From CAZBLK01 sp964492715 (GTDB taxonomy: Bacteria > Bacillota > Clostridia > Lachnospirales > WRBF01): a DNA stretch of 64,000 nt. Where the stretch lies: positions 53,782 through 117,781 of the forward strand of contig CAZBLK010000004.1 of assembly GCA_964492715.1 (NCBI GenBank), read 5' to 3'. Position 1 is the first letter of the stretch, and each line of letters opens with the position of its first letter. A program made the translations under genes and the position numbers. The notes beneath the pieces were generated by a model that made no database searches, was not told the origin of the DNA, and saw only the letters and a list, made by a program, of their open reading frames with translations. This document shows, piece after piece, positions 1-8,824 of the stretch.

Positions 1-68
1 AGTTTTTAAAATAGTATCCTCGCCCAAACTTTGCTAAGTAAGAACGAGGACACAATAAGCCTCTCGAA

Positions 69-626
69 TTAAGCTCTGCCCAAATATTCGCCATTTCTTG
101 TATCAATTTTAATAACATCGTCTACGTTTACAAATAGAGGTACGTTTACGTTTGCACCTGTTTCAACGGTAGCAGGCTTTGTTGCGCCTTGTGCTGTGTC
201 GCCCTTAAAGCCTGGCTCAGTTTCAATAACTTTAAGCTCTACAAACGTAGGCGGCTCTATGCCAAAAACTTTGCCGTTGTGCGAAAGCACTTTAACCATT
301 TCATTTTCCTTAACAAACTTCAAAGTGTCGCCAATGTCCGACGCATTTACTGCGCTTTGCTCATACGTTTCTGTGTCCATAAAGTGGTAAAGCTCGCCGT
401 CGTTGTACAAATATTGCATGTCTACACGGTCAATATGTGCCTTTGGCATTTTTTCTGATGGTCTGAATGTACGTTCTACAATGCTTCCTGTAACAAGGTT
501 TTTAATTTTTGTTCTTACAAAGGCTGCACCTTTGCCTGGCTTAACGTGCTGGAACTCTTGAATAACAAAAATACCGCCATCAAACTCTATAGTTATGCCG
601 TTTCTAAATTCGCCTGCTGAAATCAT
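69..626 (-). CDS. efp: Elongation factor P
   Basis: Translation factor EF-P, which binds between the ribosomal P and E sites and relieves stalling at consecutive prolines. The 185-residue length is normal for the family. The N-terminal KOW-like domain carries the conserved loop KPGKG (about residues 29-33), whose lysine is the one modified or placed near the P-site tRNA. Two OB-fold domains follow, ending in DTRNGEYLGRA, the usual C-terminus. The ATG at 626 has a strong GGAGG site 10 bases upstream and a consensus promoter at 670-698, so the gene appears to be transcribed alone. Identification is secure from sequence. The post-translational modification route cannot be told from this window. 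Confidence 0.97.
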   Translation of the reverse strand: MISAGEFRNGITIEFDGGIFVIQEFQHVKPGKGAAFVRTKIKNLVTGSIVERTFRPSEKMPKAHIDRVDMQYLYNDGELYHFMDTETYEQSAVNASDIGDTLKFVKENEMVKVLSHNGKVFGIEPPTFVELKVIETEPGFKGDTAQGATKPATVETGANVNVPLFVNVDDVIKIDTRNGEYLGRA

Positions 627-669
627 AACAGCTGTTCCTCCTTGGAGATTCTAATTTGCTTGCAAAGGG

Positions 670-698
670 ATTATAAACTAAAACTAGTCATTTTTCAA
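670..698 (-). promoter_or_regulatory. Sigma-A-type promoter of efp
   Basis: On the minus strand, TTGAAA (693-698) and TATAAT (670-675) are separated by 17 bases. They sit about 45 bases before the efp start. This is a near-consensus vegetative promoter. Confidence 0.7.
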
Positions 699-730
699 TA
701 GTAAAAACGAAATTTATAGGTTGTTTAACC

Positions 731-2056
731 CTAACTATGTTTATTATCGTTCAATTGACTATTTTCATGCCCAAAAAAAACTTCATCGCCCCAAACTGTA
801 TACCTGTTTCGCCCGCCTCTTTTTGACATATAAAGTGCCTTGTCAGCGTTTTCTATATATTTACTAATTGCATAGTCTTCGTTTGTATCTGGAATTACTG
901 TAAAAACGCCTTGCGAAACTGTAACCGTGTCTTTTACTTTGCTCCCCTTATGCTCAATGTTAAGTTCCGAAACATTTTCTGCAATGTTTTTTGCAATACG
1001 TACAGCGCCGTATGTATCTGTATTTTTTAAAAGAATAAGAATTTCTTCGCCGCCGTAACGTATTACAATATCAAAAGCCCTTTTGCACGCCGAACGTATA
1101 GCGCTGGCAATGTCAGAAATGCACTTATCACCTTTTTGATGCCCATAAGTGTCGTTGTACGACTTAAAGAAGTCGATATCAAGCAAAATTATAGAAAGTG
1201 GCTGCCTGTTTCTTCGTGCTTCTTTAACTAGCAATGGGTAAATATGGTCATAGTATGTTCGGTTGTACATTCCTGTAAGTGCATCAGTAAATGAAACTGT
1301 CTTTAAAAGCCTGGAATATTTAATTCCATTAATTGTAAACAAAATAATAAATAAAGCCGTAGGTAAAATAAAAGTAAAAAGCAAAGCAATTGTAGTTTGC
1401 CTTCTATACCCCAAAATTTTTGAAAATTTTATGTCAACGCCAATAATGCCTGCATAACTTCCTTCTACCGTATAAATTGGCGCAAAGCCCGAAACGTGTT
1501 CTCCCATATAGTCGTTCACAAATTGATATGTAGCTTTTTTTTCGTTGAATATGTTTTCTATAAATTCATAGGCATACTCATACCTGTTTTTGTCCTCGAA
1601 ATAACTTGGGTCGGTTTCAAATGGGTGCCAGCCTAAATAAATGTCAAGTAAATAAACTGTGTTTAACGGCGTTCCAACTGGAAGGTCGTATTTTTCCTTG
1701 TCTTCATCTGCAACAAAATATTTATATTCATCTGGCTGTAAAACTTTGTACATGTAAATGTTGCTTACTTCGTCGTTACCCATGCTTACATCTTTAAACA
1801 AGCTTTGAAGGTTTTTGTTTGTTTCGTTTTCGTTTAGCTCTGAAAACTTAATACTTTCAAGCTCTAAAACTTCTGCATCAGTTAGCTTTAACGCATTTGA
1901 AGTAAGAGCAGCAAAGTCTACAGCCTTTTGCCCTAGCACTTTAAAATATCTGTCCTGCAAAAATTTAATGCCAACAACAAAAAAAATTGTTGCAAAAGAC
2001 AGGTATATAACAGCTAAAACAATTGCTATTGTAATATGCGCATTCTTTTTTTTCAT
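731..2056 (-). CDS. Membrane-anchored GGDEF diguanylate cyclase
   Basis: A 441-residue protein predicted to make cyclic di-GMP. A first membrane helix lies at about residues 9-31. An extracytoplasmic, probably Cache/PAS-like sensor domain follows to about 220 (it ends with FAPIYTVEGSYAGIIGVDI, typical of such domains). A second helix lies at about 221-243, then a cytoplasmic GGDEF domain. The metal-binding stretch LLDIDFFKSYND is intact. The signature is GGEEI (335-339) instead of GGDEF; GGEEF variants are active, but the final isoleucine is less common. The inhibitory I-site RxxD (R326-D329) sits five residues before the signature, so product feedback is likely. The ATG at 2056 has a GAGGT ribosome site. 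It stands alone between efp and a palindromic element. The ligand of the sensor domain is unknown. Confidence 0.9.
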   Translation of the reverse strand: MKKKNAHITIAIVLAVIYLSFATIFFVVGIKFLQDRYFKVLGQKAVDFAALTSNALKLTDAEVLELESIKFSELNENETNKNLQSLFKDVSMGNDEVSNIYMYKVLQPDEYKYFVADEDKEKYDLPVGTPLNTVYLLDIYLGWHPFETDPSYFEDKNRYEYAYEFIENIFNEKKATYQFVNDYMGEHVSGFAPIYTVEGSYAGIIGVDIKFSKILGYRRQTTIALLFTFILPTALFIILFTINGIKYSRLLKTVSFTDALTGMYNRTYYDHIYPLLVKEARRNRQPLSIILLDIDFFKSYNDTYGHQKGDKCISDIASAIRSACKRAFDIVIRYGGEEILILLKNTDTYGAVRIAKNIAENVSELNIEHKGSKVKDTVTVSQGVFTVIPDTNEDYAISKYIENADKALYMSKRGGRNRYTVWGDEVFFGHENSQLNDNKHS

Positions 2057-2169
2057 ATACTACCTCTAACCTGCTTTTATCTTTATGCTTAATAACCTTC
2101 CATATCAATTCAATTAAAACTCTTTACAAAATGCTTTGCTTCTATTTTTATTTTCTTTGTTTTTTCTTT

Positions 2170-2331
2170 AGGGTGTATCCGATAATTATAAGTTTTGCAC
2201 AAATCGAGCAGTTTTTTTGTCTGACGAGGCAGAATTTCGCAGGCATAACTAGAAGTTAGACAAGAAATTCTAACGAAGTCAGGCGGAAAAACTGCCGATT
2301 TTGTGCAAATTTTATTTGTCGGATAGACCCT
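2170..2331. repeat. 162-bp imperfect palindrome, MITE-like element
   Basis: The interval between the GGDEF gene and aroQ is filled by one long inverted repeat. It starts AGGGTGTATCCGATAA and ends TTGTCGGATAGACCCT. The match continues inward through TTTTGCACAAATCG/CGATTTTGTGCAAA and GTCTGACGAGG/AAGTCAGGCGG to near the centre. Full-length palindromy without coding capacity is typical of MITE-like or REP-like elements. It could also fold as RNA downstream of aroQ and act as a terminator or stabiliser. I see no second copy in this window. Confidence 0.7.
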
Positions 2332-2347
2332 AGTTACTCTAATTACA

Positions 2348-2785
2348 TTATTTTTGTAGCTGAATTAATGCTTGAACTGCCAAAACATAAGAATACCAAG
2401 AAAAACCAGATATCTGTCCGACACAAACCGGCGCAACTACAGATTTGTGCCTAAACTCTTCCCTTGCGTAAACGTTTGACAAATGCACCTCTGCAACAGG
2501 GGTGGAAACAGAAGCAACTGCATCACGAATTGCATAGCTGTAGTGAGTGAAAGCCCCTGCATTTAGAACTATGCCAAAAAAACCCTCGTTGTGCGCCTTT
2601 TGTATTTCATCAATAATTTTGCCTTCGCAGTTCGACTGGAAAAAGCCTAATAAAACACCCATGTCTTGACACGCTTCAATTATTAAGGTGTTAACTTCTT
2701 CTAGCGTAAAACTGCCGTAAACTTCGGGTTGCCTTACACCTAAAAAATTTAGGTTTGGGCCGTTAATTATTTTTATACGCTTCAT
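2348..2785 (-). CDS. aroQ: Type II 3-dehydroquinate dehydratase
   Basis: Converts 3-dehydroquinate to 3-dehydroshikimate, step three of the shikimate pathway. The 145-residue protein has the type II hallmarks: the N-terminal NGPNLNFLGVRQPEVYG, where the asparagines and the following tyrosine line the active site; the SNCEGKIIDEIQ segment; NAGAFTHYSYAIRDA; and EVHLSNVYAREEFRHKS with its catalytic histidine. The start overlaps the end of aroK by 23 bases, indicating translational coupling. It is the last gene of the long minus-strand run that begins at yajC. The palindrome at 2170-2331 lies just downstream. Confidence 0.96.
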   Translation of the reverse strand: MKRIKIINGPNLNFLGVRQPEVYGSFTLEEVNTLIIEACQDMGVLLGFFQSNCEGKIIDEIQKAHNEGFFGIVLNAGAFTHYSYAIRDAVASVSTPVAEVHLSNVYAREEFRHKSVVAPVCVGQISGFSWYSYVLAVQALIQLQK

Positions 2786-3296
2786 AATTCCTCAACCTTT
2801 TAATAATTTCAAAAACTACTTCGCTAACTTCCATATTAGAAACATCTATTTGTATGTCGCTGTTAATTAAATATAAAGGCTCTCGCTCGGCAAGAAGGTT
2901 TTTTATTGTTCCGTAAACATCATCTACCATAAGAAGCGGTCTATCAGTTTTTCCTTGACAATTTCTATGTATTTTGTCAACATTAGCTTTTAAGTAAATT
3001 ACAACACTGCCTTGTTTTAAAATTTTAAATTGTTCACTGTGCTTTACAGCACCGCCCCCACATGATACAACAACATTTTCTAGCGTGCTTACATGAAGCA
3101 ATGCTTCTTTTTCAAGTTTTCTAAAATAATGTTCCCCATATTTTTCAAATATACAGGGAACATCTAGTTTTGCTTTATTTTGAATTAATTGGTCGGTGTC
3201 AACAAACGTCACGTTTAAAGCTTTAGAAAGCTCGAAGCCACAAGTTGTTTTGCCGCAGCACATAAAGCCGATAAGTACAATTTTTTTACTTTTCAT
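2763..3296 (-). CDS. aroK: Shikimate kinase
   Basis: Phosphorylates shikimate at the 3-hydroxyl using ATP. The 177-residue P-loop kinase shows the Walker A segment GFMCCGKTTCG (about residues 10-20), the substrate-binding D-T-D (VDTDQLI), the FRKLEKEAL stretch with its conserved Arg and Glu, the VVSCGGGAVK glycine loop and the lid region NCQGKTDRPLL. It lies 20 bases after the comFB-like gene and overlaps aroQ, so the two shikimate enzymes are probably translated together. The ribosome site before the ATG is weak. Confidence 0.95.
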   Translation of the reverse strand: MKSKKIVLIGFMCCGKTTCGFELSKALNVTFVDTDQLIQNKAKLDVPCIFEKYGEHYFRKLEKEALLHVSTLENVVVSCGGGAVKHSEQFKILKQGSVVIYLKANVDKIHRNCQGKTDRPLLMVDDVYGTIKNLLAEREPLYLINSDIQIDVSNMEVSEVVFEIIKRLRNYEAYKNN

Positions 3297-3316
3297 TTTA
3301 ATCTTCTTTAATCTTT

Positions 3317-3589
3317 TTAATCTTCGTGGCGAGGGTTTTTGCTAACCATAGAAGACGCCTTAGTAATTGATGCAATTATATCAACCTCAAATTGGTTTTG
3401 CAATGAAGAAAGCTTTGTGTAAAACTGCCCTTTTCTAGTTACAACATACTTTGGAGGTAAATTATTTAAAACAATTGCCTTTACATCTAAAATGCACGAC
3501 TCACAAGTGCAACTGTTTATGCGCTTTAACACTGGAATAATTAGGTCATCTACACAGTCTTCCATATAATTTTTAAGAATAGCAGGCAT
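3317..3589 (-). CDS. ComFB-family small protein
   Basis: A 90-residue protein matching the late-competence ComFB family. It has an N-terminal helix (ILKNYMEDCVDDLI), two cysteine pairs in SCTCESCILDV, and the family signature LNNLPPKYVVTRKG. ComFB homologues have been reported as cyclic di-GMP receptors in cyanobacteria and Bacillus, so the diguanylate cyclase about 1.3 kb away could be functionally linked; that is inference. The gene sits inside the aro run with AAGGAGGA before its ATG, 68 bases after aroE and 20 bases before aroK. No other competence gene is nearby. Family assignment is good; the role is open. Confidence 0.8.
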   Translation of the reverse strand: MPAILKNYMEDCVDDLIIPVLKRINSCTCESCILDVKAIVLNNLPPKYVVTRKGQFYTKLSSLQNQFEVDIIASITKASSMVSKNPRHED

Positions 3590-3657
3590 ATATAGTCCTC
3601 CTTAATTTGATTAACTTAAACCGTTTTCTGCTTTAATGGCAACAGAAACAGATTTAT

Positions 3658-4575
3658 TTATTTAACCGAGAATAAAGCCAACTCAGCTTTAACCTCGTTT
3701 GAAATCCTTTTCGCAAAATACATTGACAAATTAACATTGTGCCATACTTCATAAGCTTTAATAGCCTGAAATATTAAAATATCAAAGCCATTAATTGCTT
3801 GACGTTTACACATTTTAGCCTGCTTTAAAAAAAATGTTTCCCACGGGGTATATATAAAGTCAATTGCAGTATTTACATTTTCAAAAAAAGCCTTGTCTTT
3901 TACAGGTGAACGCCCTTCGTTTGCAGAAAAGCCAAGAGATGTAGTTTGAATAGCAAGTTCAAACTGTGCACCTTCTACATCTTTTTCATCTACACACACC
4001 ATGGCATTTATATTATAATACGTTCTTATATGGTTAGCAAGTAATTTTGCATTTTCAATTGTACGATTTATTATTACAATTTGTGAAGCCTTTTGTTCGG
4101 CGGCGTAAACCGAAGCGGCATAAGCACTTCCACCTGCCCCAAATATTACAACTGGCTTTCCAGTTATAGAAACAGAAGCTGCCTCCAAAGTCATTGCAAG
4201 CCCCAAAATGTCAGTGTTGTACCCTACGTAGCCATGCTTTTCACGTTTTAGCGTGTTAACTGCACCAACACGCTTTGCCGCTTCGTCTATGTCACTAAGA
4301 AATGGCATAACACTTTGCTTATGAGGAATTGTTACGTTTAACCCCATAATTCCAAGGGAAAATGCGCCTTCTATAGCCGACTTTAAGCTGCTGTTTTCAA
4401 CTTGGAACGGCAAGTAAGCAATATTTTTAGAAAGTGCTTCCGCTATTTTTTTATGTATAAGCGGCGAAAGTGTGTGCTTTATGGGGCTTCCAATTACACC
4501 GTAAACTAAAGTTTCACCGTTAATTTCGCTCAAACTATCACCTAACTTCCTATTTTGCACCAAATGTTTTAACAC
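3658..4575 (-). CDS. aroE: Shikimate dehydrogenase (NADP+)
   Basis: Reduces 3-dehydroshikimate to shikimate. The substrate domain carries VIGSPIKHTLSPLIH and NVTIPHK, whose lysine is catalytic. The Rossmann domain has VIFGAGGSAYA, and the C-terminal substrate loop is GFDILIFQA. The start is uncertain. The frame opens with GTG at 4575 overlapping yqeG, but typical AroE proteins begin a few residues before VYGVIGSP. A TTG at 4533 preceded by AGGTGA would give a more normal N-terminus. The position between yqeG and comFB/aroK makes it one of three shikimate-pathway genes in this cluster. Confidence 0.95.
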   Translation of the reverse strand: MLKHLVQNRKLGDSLSEINGETLVYGVIGSPIKHTLSPLIHKKIAEALSKNIAYLPFQVENSSLKSAIEGAFSLGIMGLNVTIPHKQSVMPFLSDIDEAAKRVGAVNTLKREKHGYVGYNTDILGLAMTLEAASVSITGKPVVIFGAGGSAYAASVYAAEQKASQIVIINRTIENAKLLANHIRTYYNINAMVCVDEKDVEGAQFELAIQTTSLGFSANEGRSPVKDKAFFENVNTAIDFIYTPWETFFLKQAKMCKRQAINGFDILIFQAIKAYEVWHNVNLSMYFAKRISNEVKAELALFSVK

Positions 4576-5074
4576 CTTTGCTTTTTCGTAAGTAGCTGTT
4601 TACAACTACACGTTCCACCCCTCGTTTAAGCCTAACTGTAAACTCGTCACGCTCGGAAACTGGCTTAACCAAAATTGTGTAAATTCCAAACCTGTTTCCG
4701 CACCAAACGTCAGTAAAAACTTGGTCGCCTATTAAAGCTGTGTTTTCAAAGTTTCCACCCAAAAGACATAACGCTTTTTTAAGCCCTGCCGCCCAAGGTT
4801 TTTTTGCGCTGTAAACGTATGGCACGCCTATGCCTATGTTAAACCCCTCTACCCTTGCTTTGTTGTTGTTTGACAAAAGGCAGACAGAAAAGCCAAGCTC
4901 TTTAAGCTGTGAAAAAAGTTTGATTATACGCTCTGTAGGCTCTTTTACATCATGCGGAACAAGAGTGTTGTCTATGTCGAATATCAAATTACGGAAACCT
5001 TTTTTGTAAAGCATGTTGTAGTCTATTTTAAAAATTGAATCCAAGTAAAGTTTTGGGTAAAACCGTTTAAGCAT
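4550..5074 (-). CDS. yqeG: YqeG-family HAD phosphatase
   Basis: A HAD-superfamily IIIA phosphatase of the YqeG type, 174 residues when started at the ATG at 5074, which has AAGGAGAG seven bases upstream. Longer in-frame extension to 5146 is unlikely. HAD motif I is FDIDNTLVPHD with both aspartates, motif II is LLSNNNK, and motif III/IV is IGDQVFTDVWCGNR. The family resembles phosphatidylglycerol-phosphate phosphatases but its substrate in Firmicutes is not settled. In many Firmicutes yqeG neighbours aroE, as here, where it overlaps aroE by 26 bases. Confidence 0.9.
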   Translation of the reverse strand: MLKRFYPKLYLDSIFKIDYNMLYKKGFRNLIFDIDNTLVPHDVKEPTERIIKLFSQLKELGFSVCLLSNNNKARVEGFNIGIGVPYVYSAKKPWAAGLKKALCLLGGNFENTALIGDQVFTDVWCGNRFGIYTILVKPVSERDEFTVRLKRGVERVVVNSYLRKSKGVKTFGAK

Positions 5075-5129
5075 TTGTAAACTCTCCTTACGGAATAATT
5101 GTGCCAGTTGATAAAGTATAAGACATTTT

Positions 5130-8100
5130 CTATTGAATAATAACAAAATCGTCTATTCCAAACAAATATAGAACACATTCTTTAACTTTTTTTCCTGTGC
5201 TTTGCTCTACACTTTTTTTGTAAAGCATTAGCTGAATTTTGTATCTGTCTACTATATCTTGTACGTTTTTAACATAGTCGGACTTGTAGTCAACAATTAC
5301 AACCTCGTCACCCTCAAAAAAGAAACAGTCGATAATTCCATGAACAAGCACAGTTGCCTTGCTGTCCTTTAAACTTTCATCAAAGTAAATTTCATACGGG
5401 CTTACACCCATAACAAACGGCACTTCGGTTTTAATTTGGCTTGAAGCCCTCATTCTTTGTGCAAGTGCTGAAGCTGTAAAACTGTAAATTTTTTCTATGG
5501 GAATTGCACTTGCTTCCTTTTCGTTTAAAATTAATTTACCAACAAGGCTTTTTATTAAGCTTTCAATTGCTTCAGCCGTTGTATGCAAAGAAATGTCTAA
5601 ATGCTCCATAACAGTGTGAATTGCTGTACCAAGCTGTGCGCCTGTAATGCCCTTTTCTTCTGACAAAAACGATGGCTTTTCCGTAAGCTTTTTTGTATAA
5701 AAGCTGTATTCTTCACCTGTTGCTTGAAGCTGTCTTTGGTAGTTTCTTTTAATTTCAGAAATTGAAACTTTCGCCATTACGCCAGTCTCTTTTTTAAAAG
5801 GATACTCCCATAAAAGCTTTTCGTCAAGAACTTTATACTTCTCATTGTTTTCTATCTTCAGATTTTGTACTGACAAACTTGTTTCAACAGAAAATTTTGC
5901 TTCATTATAATTTTCATCGTTAGCTTCATTTTCACTTTCCAAAGCCTCTGACAAAACTTCTTCGGCTGTTTTTAAAAAAAGCTTAAACAAACCGCTATCT
6001 TCGTTTTGTAAATTATTGTGCCTTAAAATAGCATACATTATCCAGTCCAAAAAAGAAGAAGCGTTTAACATAAAATGAATTGGTAGCTTGCAATTATTCC
6101 CTTTTACAAAAAGCCCTGCGTTCCACTTATCCATACTTTTTTCAATGTCAGAAACTGTTCCTGTAAGAATTAGCTTTTCTCTTGCACGAGTAAGCGCAAC
6201 GTAAAGGTTTCGCAATTCTTCGCTCATGTTTTCTGTATATATTTTTCGTGAAATTGCCGACCGAATAATTGTCCCTGTTTTTGTTCTGTTTTCAAGGTCA
6301 ACATAGTAAGGGCCAAGCCCCATTTCTTGGTGAAGAATTAATGGACGCTTTTCGTCTTCTCTATTAAACTGCTTGCCAAGCATACTTACAAAAACAATTG
6401 GAAACTCAAGCCCTTTGCTTTTGTGAATTGTCATTATACGTACAACATCATCATTTTCAGAAAGAAGCTTTGCTTCCTGCGTTGACACACCTGCCTTTTG
6501 AAGTTTCTCCATATATTTAATAAAGTGGAACAAGCCCTTATATGTTGTTTCTTCAAACTTGACGGCTTTGTCTTTTAAAACTGCAATGTTTGCTTGCCGC
6601 ACCTTGCCAATTGGCATTACACCAACATAGTTGTAGTAACCTGTGTCGTCAAGAACTGTGTCCATAAGCTGGCTTGTAGACACGTATGTTGAAAGCCGTC
6701 GCCATTTTTCCAGGTCTGTTAAAAATGTATTAAGCTTTTGGGAAAGCTCTGTTTCCACAGCTTCGTTTGCCGATAAGTAGCTTTTTACGCAATTATAAAA
6801 AAAGCCCTCTTTCTGAACGCTTCGCACCTGCACAAGCTCGTCACTTGTAACGCCGTAAACAGGCGAATATAAAACAGCAATCAAATGAATGTCTTGCAAA
6901 GGGTTGTCTATAACTTGCAAAAACGAAAGCGTCGTCATAATTTCAAGTGATGAGAAAAAATCCCCAGAGCTGTTTGCAAATGTTGGTATACCTACACGCT
7001 CTAATTCACTTGCAATTACATCAACTGTTGTAGAAGCCGAACGAACAATTATAACAATGTCGCTAAACGTAGCTGGGCGGTATTCTTTTTTGTCCTTGTC
7101 AAAAACAAAAAGCTTGTCTTCGCCGTTTACAAGCTGGTCTATACGCCGTGCAATTGCCTTTGCTTCAAATTCTGCCTTTGTAAAATCAAAAAGTTCACTT
7201 TCGTCATCTTCGTCCTTTGACGTTCCGACAATTAAAACTTCAGCGTCCGTTGAAATGTTTGTTCCTTCTTCTTCCTGCATGAAGTTTGCACCGTAATACA
7301 AAGCTGCCCTGTCGTCATAGCAAACACCGCCCATTTCCTCGCTCATAAGCTGCATAAAAACGGCATTTACTGCATTTATAACTATTTTTCTGCTGCGGAA
7401 GTTTCCTGACAAGTCTATCTTTTGGTTTAAAGAATTTATATCGTCCGAAAACTCCCTATACTTTTGCATAAAAAGTTCTGGCTTCGCTTGCCTAAACTTG
7501 TAAATGCTTTGCTTAATGTCACCGACCATAAAGCGGTTTGGCGGATTATCTTTTGAAATTGCTGTTAGTATAAGCTCTTGAAGTTCGTTAATGTCTTGAT
7601 ACTCGTCAATTAAAACTTCCACAAACTTTTCACGGAAATAAAGTGCTGCGTCCGTTGGAACAATTTTACCTTTTTCAGACGACTGGTCTGCCAAAACTTT
7701 TGCGCAAAAATGTTCTAAGTCGCCAAAGTCCAAAAGGTTGCGTTCCTTTTTTGCTTCGGCATATGCTTTTGAAAAGGCAGAAACAAGCTGCATAAGAGCC
7801 TTAACAGTTGGGTAAAGCTTTTTCAAATCATTAACCATTTTTCCAGCCGATTTTGGAAAAAACTTTTTTTGAACATATTCTATCGGCTTTTTTATGTCGT
7901 TGTCACGAATGTCCGTAACTTGCTTTTTTATGTCGGCATCAGCCTTTGAGCGTGCAAACGCCTGCAACGTAATCCCTTTTACAGCTTCGCCAAGTTCGTT
8001 AAAACTTCCGTCACATTTTGCTATTACTTCTTCAAGCTTTTGCTTGTTGTCCAAAAAAGATGGAACGTATTCACTAGGCCCGTCTGCTTGCTCCGAAAGA

Positions 8101-8822
8101 ACAATTCCCCTTTCACATCCATAAACAGCACCTGTAAGCAAAACTTTAGTTTCATGCTTCACAACCTTTGCCCAAGCTGTGTTGTCAATGTCTGTTGCTT
8201 CGCTTATGTTAAAAGCTTCTGCGCTTTCTGTAAGCCAGCTTTCTTGCCACGGGTTTGCGCCTAAAAAGCTGTAAATTTCAAGCAAAAGGTCTTTTAAACC
8301 GTTATCTCTTGTTTTGCCGCCATAAATTTCAACAAGGTTAAAAAACTCGTCGTTTCCTTCTTTGCCGTATTCGCATTCAAACAATTGCTCAAGAACTTGC
8401 GCTTTAATTAAACTTGTTTCGCCTTCATCACCAATTTTAAAGCTTGGGTCAATGTCAAGTATATGGAAGTTTTTCCGAACAACGTTAAGGCAAAATGAAT
8501 GAAGCGTGCTTATTTGGGCTTTGTTTAGCAAAATAATTTGCCGCCGCAAATGCTCGTGCAAAAGCTCGTTTGCTTCTGCTTCATTTAGCATTTCGTAAAG
8601 GGCGTGAGAAATTCTTTCCCTCATTTCAGAAGCCGCCGCTGAGGTGAACGTAACGACCAAAAGCCTGTCTATATCGACAGGCTTTTCAATGTTTGTTATA
8701 AGCTCAATTATTCGTTTTACTAAAACTGCGGTTTTGCCAGAACCTGCCGCTGCCGCAACAAGCAGGTTGCAGCCCCTTGTGTAAATAGCTTGCTTTTGCT
8801 TTTGCGTGTATTCAAAAGCCAT
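5130..8822 (-). CDS. addA: AddA helicase-nuclease subunit
   Basis: The 1230-residue AddA subunit of the AddAB (RecBCD-like) double-strand-break repair enzyme. It is a UvrD-type 3'-5' helicase with a C-terminal nuclease. Seen in order: Walker A AAAAGSGKTAVLV (about residues 22-34), motif Ia VVTFTSAAASEMRERI, helicase motif II LIDEYQDIN, motif III VGDIKQSIYKFR, motif V/VI MTIHKSKGLEFP and NLYVALTRAREKLIL, and the nuclease motif VVIVDYKSDYV. It follows yajC by two bases and precedes yqeG. The AddB partner, usually directly upstream of addA, is not in this window. Length and motifs are otherwise normal. Confidence 0.95.
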   Translation of the reverse strand: MAFEYTQKQKQAIYTRGCNLLVAAAAGSGKTAVLVKRIIELITNIEKPVDIDRLLVVTFTSAAASEMRERISHALYEMLNEAEANELLHEHLRRQIILLNKAQISTLHSFCLNVVRKNFHILDIDPSFKIGDEGETSLIKAQVLEQLFECEYGKEGNDEFFNLVEIYGGKTRDNGLKDLLLEIYSFLGANPWQESWLTESAEAFNISEATDIDNTAWAKVVKHETKVLLTGAVYGCERGIVLSEQADGPSEYVPSFLDNKQKLEEVIAKCDGSFNELGEAVKGITLQAFARSKADADIKKQVTDIRDNDIKKPIEYVQKKFFPKSAGKMVNDLKKLYPTVKALMQLVSAFSKAYAEAKKERNLLDFGDLEHFCAKVLADQSSEKGKIVPTDAALYFREKFVEVLIDEYQDINELQELILTAISKDNPPNRFMVGDIKQSIYKFRQAKPELFMQKYREFSDDINSLNQKIDLSGNFRSRKIVINAVNAVFMQLMSEEMGGVCYDDRAALYYGANFMQEEEGTNISTDAEVLIVGTSKDEDDESELFDFTKAEFEAKAIARRIDQLVNGEDKLFVFDKDKKEYRPATFSDIVIIVRSASTTVDVIASELERVGIPTFANSSGDFFSSLEIMTTLSFLQVIDNPLQDIHLIAVLYSPVYGVTSDELVQVRSVQKEGFFYNCVKSYLSANEAVETELSQKLNTFLTDLEKWRRLSTYVSTSQLMDTVLDDTGYYNYVGVMPIGKVRQANIAVLKDKAVKFEETTYKGLFHFIKYMEKLQKAGVSTQEAKLLSENDDVVRIMTIHKSKGLEFPIVFVSMLGKQFNREDEKRPLILHQEMGLGPYYVDLENRTKTGTIIRSAISRKIYTENMSEELRNLYVALTRAREKLILTGTVSDIEKSMDKWNAGLFVKGNNCKLPIHFMLNASSFLDWIMYAILRHNNLQNEDSGLFKLFLKTAEEVLSEALESENEANDENYNEAKFSVETSLSVQNLKIENNEKYKVLDEKLLWEYPFKKETGVMAKVSISEIKRNYQRQLQATGEEYSFYTKKLTEKPSFLSEEKGITGAQLGTAIHTVMEHLDISLHTTAEAIESLIKSLVGKLILNEKEASAIPIEKIYSFTASALAQRMRASSQIKTEVPFVMGVSPYEIYFDESLKDSKATVLVHGIIDCFFFEGDEVVIVDYKSDYVKNVQDIVDRYKIQLMLYKKSVEQSTGKKVKECVLYLFGIDDFVIIQ

Positions 8823-8824
8823 AT

